DNA from: JBCDCU01 sp039180865
GTDB lineage: Bacteria; Pseudomonadota; Alphaproteobacteria; Rhizobiales; JACESI01
DNA length: 6,766 bases
Direction: 5' to 3'
NCBI GenBank assembly: GCA_039180865.1
Contig: JBCDCZ010000245.1
Span: forward strand, 1-6,766
This document shows, one piece after another, positions 5,910-6,766 of the stretch. The notes below the pieces were generated by a model. That model was not told the origin of the DNA and ran no database searches. It saw only the letters and a program-made list of their open reading frames with translations. Position numbers and translations under genes: made by a program. Each line of letters starts with the position of its first letter. Position 1 is the first letter of the stretch.

Positions 5910-6766
5910 ATGTTGATGTTCCTGATCTTTATCGCGCTCCTGGTCATGATCTGCCTGAATGTGCCAATCGGCATCGCACTGGCGGTCGCTGCAATCTTTG
6001 GCCTTCTTGCAACCGAAGGCGTCGACAGCCTCGTCACAGTCGCTCTCGATATGTATGACGGCTCGACAAAATTCTCCCTGATCGCCATTCCAATGTTCGT
6101 GCTGGCCGGTGCGATCATGAATGCCGGTGGCATCACTGACCGTCTGATCAACTTTGTTTCCGCACTCATCGGTTTCGTGCGCGGCGGCCTCGCCATGGTC
6201 AATATCGGCGTTTCACTGTTCTTTGCTGAAATTTCTGGATCTGCCGTGGCCGATGTCGCAGCGCTCGGCTCCATCCTGATCCCGCAAATGAAGAAACGTG
6301 GCTACTCCGCCCCATTCTCTGCAGCGGTTACATCCTCTTCGGCATCGCTTGCGATCATTATCCCGCCTTCAATCCCGATGATCCTCTATGCAACGTCTGC
6401 CAACACATCAGTCGAACAACTCTTTGTCGCAGGCATTGTGCCGGGCTTGCTTGGGGCCGCCGGATTGATGGGCGTCGCGTACGCCTTCGCTGTCAGATAC
6501 AACCTGCCTGTCGAAGAAGCGTTCAACATGAAGCAGCTCGGCAAGACCTTCCTCGATGCGCTTCCGGCCTTCACGCTCCCGGTTATTATCTTGGGCGGAA
6601 TTTTCGGCGGCTGGGTGACTGCGACAGAAGCAGCTGGCCTCGCAGTTCTAGCCGCGCTGGTCGTGAGCCTTTGGTACAACCAGTTAAACCTGCGTCATCT
6701 GAAACGCGCGATGCTCGACGGTGGCATGCAGACAGCCGTCGTCATGGTATTGGTTGCAGCATCCGT
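5910..6766 (+). CDS. dctM: TRAP transporter large membrane subunit, DctM family, C-terminus cut by window edge
   Basis: Large inner-membrane subunit that forms the transport channel and couples ion flow to ligand uptake. The frame is open for 285 codons to the right edge; the family has about 425 residues, so about a third is missing. Family motifs seen are IAIPMFVLAGAIMNAGGITD (58-77), the conserved SGSAVADVAALGSILIPQM (109-127), SLAIIIPPSIPMILYA (146-161) and GGWVTATEAAGLA (233-245). Hydrophobic membrane segments fill most of the protein. The ATG at 5910 comes four bases after the dctQ stop with only a weak purine-rich site (AAGAAG), so translation is probably coupled to dctQ. A second in-frame ATG at 5916 would shorten the protein by two residues and cannot be excluded. 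No frame damage is seen. Confidence 0.95.
   Translation, partial: MLMFLIFIALLVMICLNVPIGIALAVAAIFGLLATEGVDSLVTVALDMYDGSTKFSLIAIPMFVLAGAIMNAGGITDRLINFVSALIGFVRGGLAMVNIGVSLFFAEISGSAVADVAALGSILIPQMKKRGYSAPFSAAVTSSSASLAIIIPPSIPMILYATSANTSVEQLFVAGIVPGLLGAAGLMGVAYAFAVRYNLPVEEAFNMKQLGKTFLDALPAFTLPVIILGGIFGGWVTATEAAGLAVLAALVVSLWYNQLNLRHLKRAMLDGGMQTAVVMVLVAAS

Noticed and set aside
5567..6274. A 235-codon open frame on the minus strand
   Set aside because: It runs opposite to dctQ and the start of dctM, both of which are clear family members. Its product has no sensible domain.

Overview
The window reads as a chromosomal catabolic locus from an alphaproteobacterium, most likely a Hyphomicrobiales (Rhizobiales)-type organism. 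This rests on the moderately GC-rich coding sequence and on the style of the proteins: a fused FAD/Fe-S 2-hydroxyacid dehydrogenase, a GRHFLQIPGP-type class V aminotransferase and a DctP-type TRAP transporter. It is a judgement from recalled family patterns, not a search. There are no RNA genes, mobile elements or CRISPR arrays, and I see no sign of gene decay.

Layout. Positions 1-2670 (minus strand) hold most of one very large gene, a GlcD/YdiJ-like flavoprotein fused to a GlcF-like Fe-S/CCG-domain half; its C-terminus runs off the left edge. Positions 2671-2979 are a divergent control region with an AT-rich core (about 2771-2822). The core holds a plausible rightward promoter, two palindromes and a repeated 9-mer, and is followed by a possible 27-codon leader ORF. 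Positions 2980-4167 (plus strand) encode a PLP-dependent class V aminotransferase of the serine/alanine/aspartate-glyoxylate type, probably starting at a TTG codon. Then come the three parts of a TRAP transporter: the periplasmic binding protein (4226-5206), the small membrane subunit (5339-5905) and the large membrane subunit (5910 to the right edge, incomplete). Strong RNA hairpins flank the binding-protein gene on both sides.

How it may work together. The TRAP system would import a small carboxylate, probably a 2-hydroxy acid. The divergent membrane-linked flavoprotein would oxidise the hydroxyl to a 2-oxo acid and pass electrons through Fe-S clusters to the respiratory chain. The aminotransferase would convert the oxo acid (or glyoxylate) to an amino acid, for example glyoxylate to glycine. 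Glycolate is the simplest substrate that fits all three activities, but D-lactate, D-malate, D-2-hydroxyglutarate or D-glycerate cannot be excluded.

Each protein belongs to a known family. What seems worth a second look is the combination of genes, the control region and start of the aminotransferase, and the paired hairpins around the binding-protein gene. I found no wholly new type of system here.
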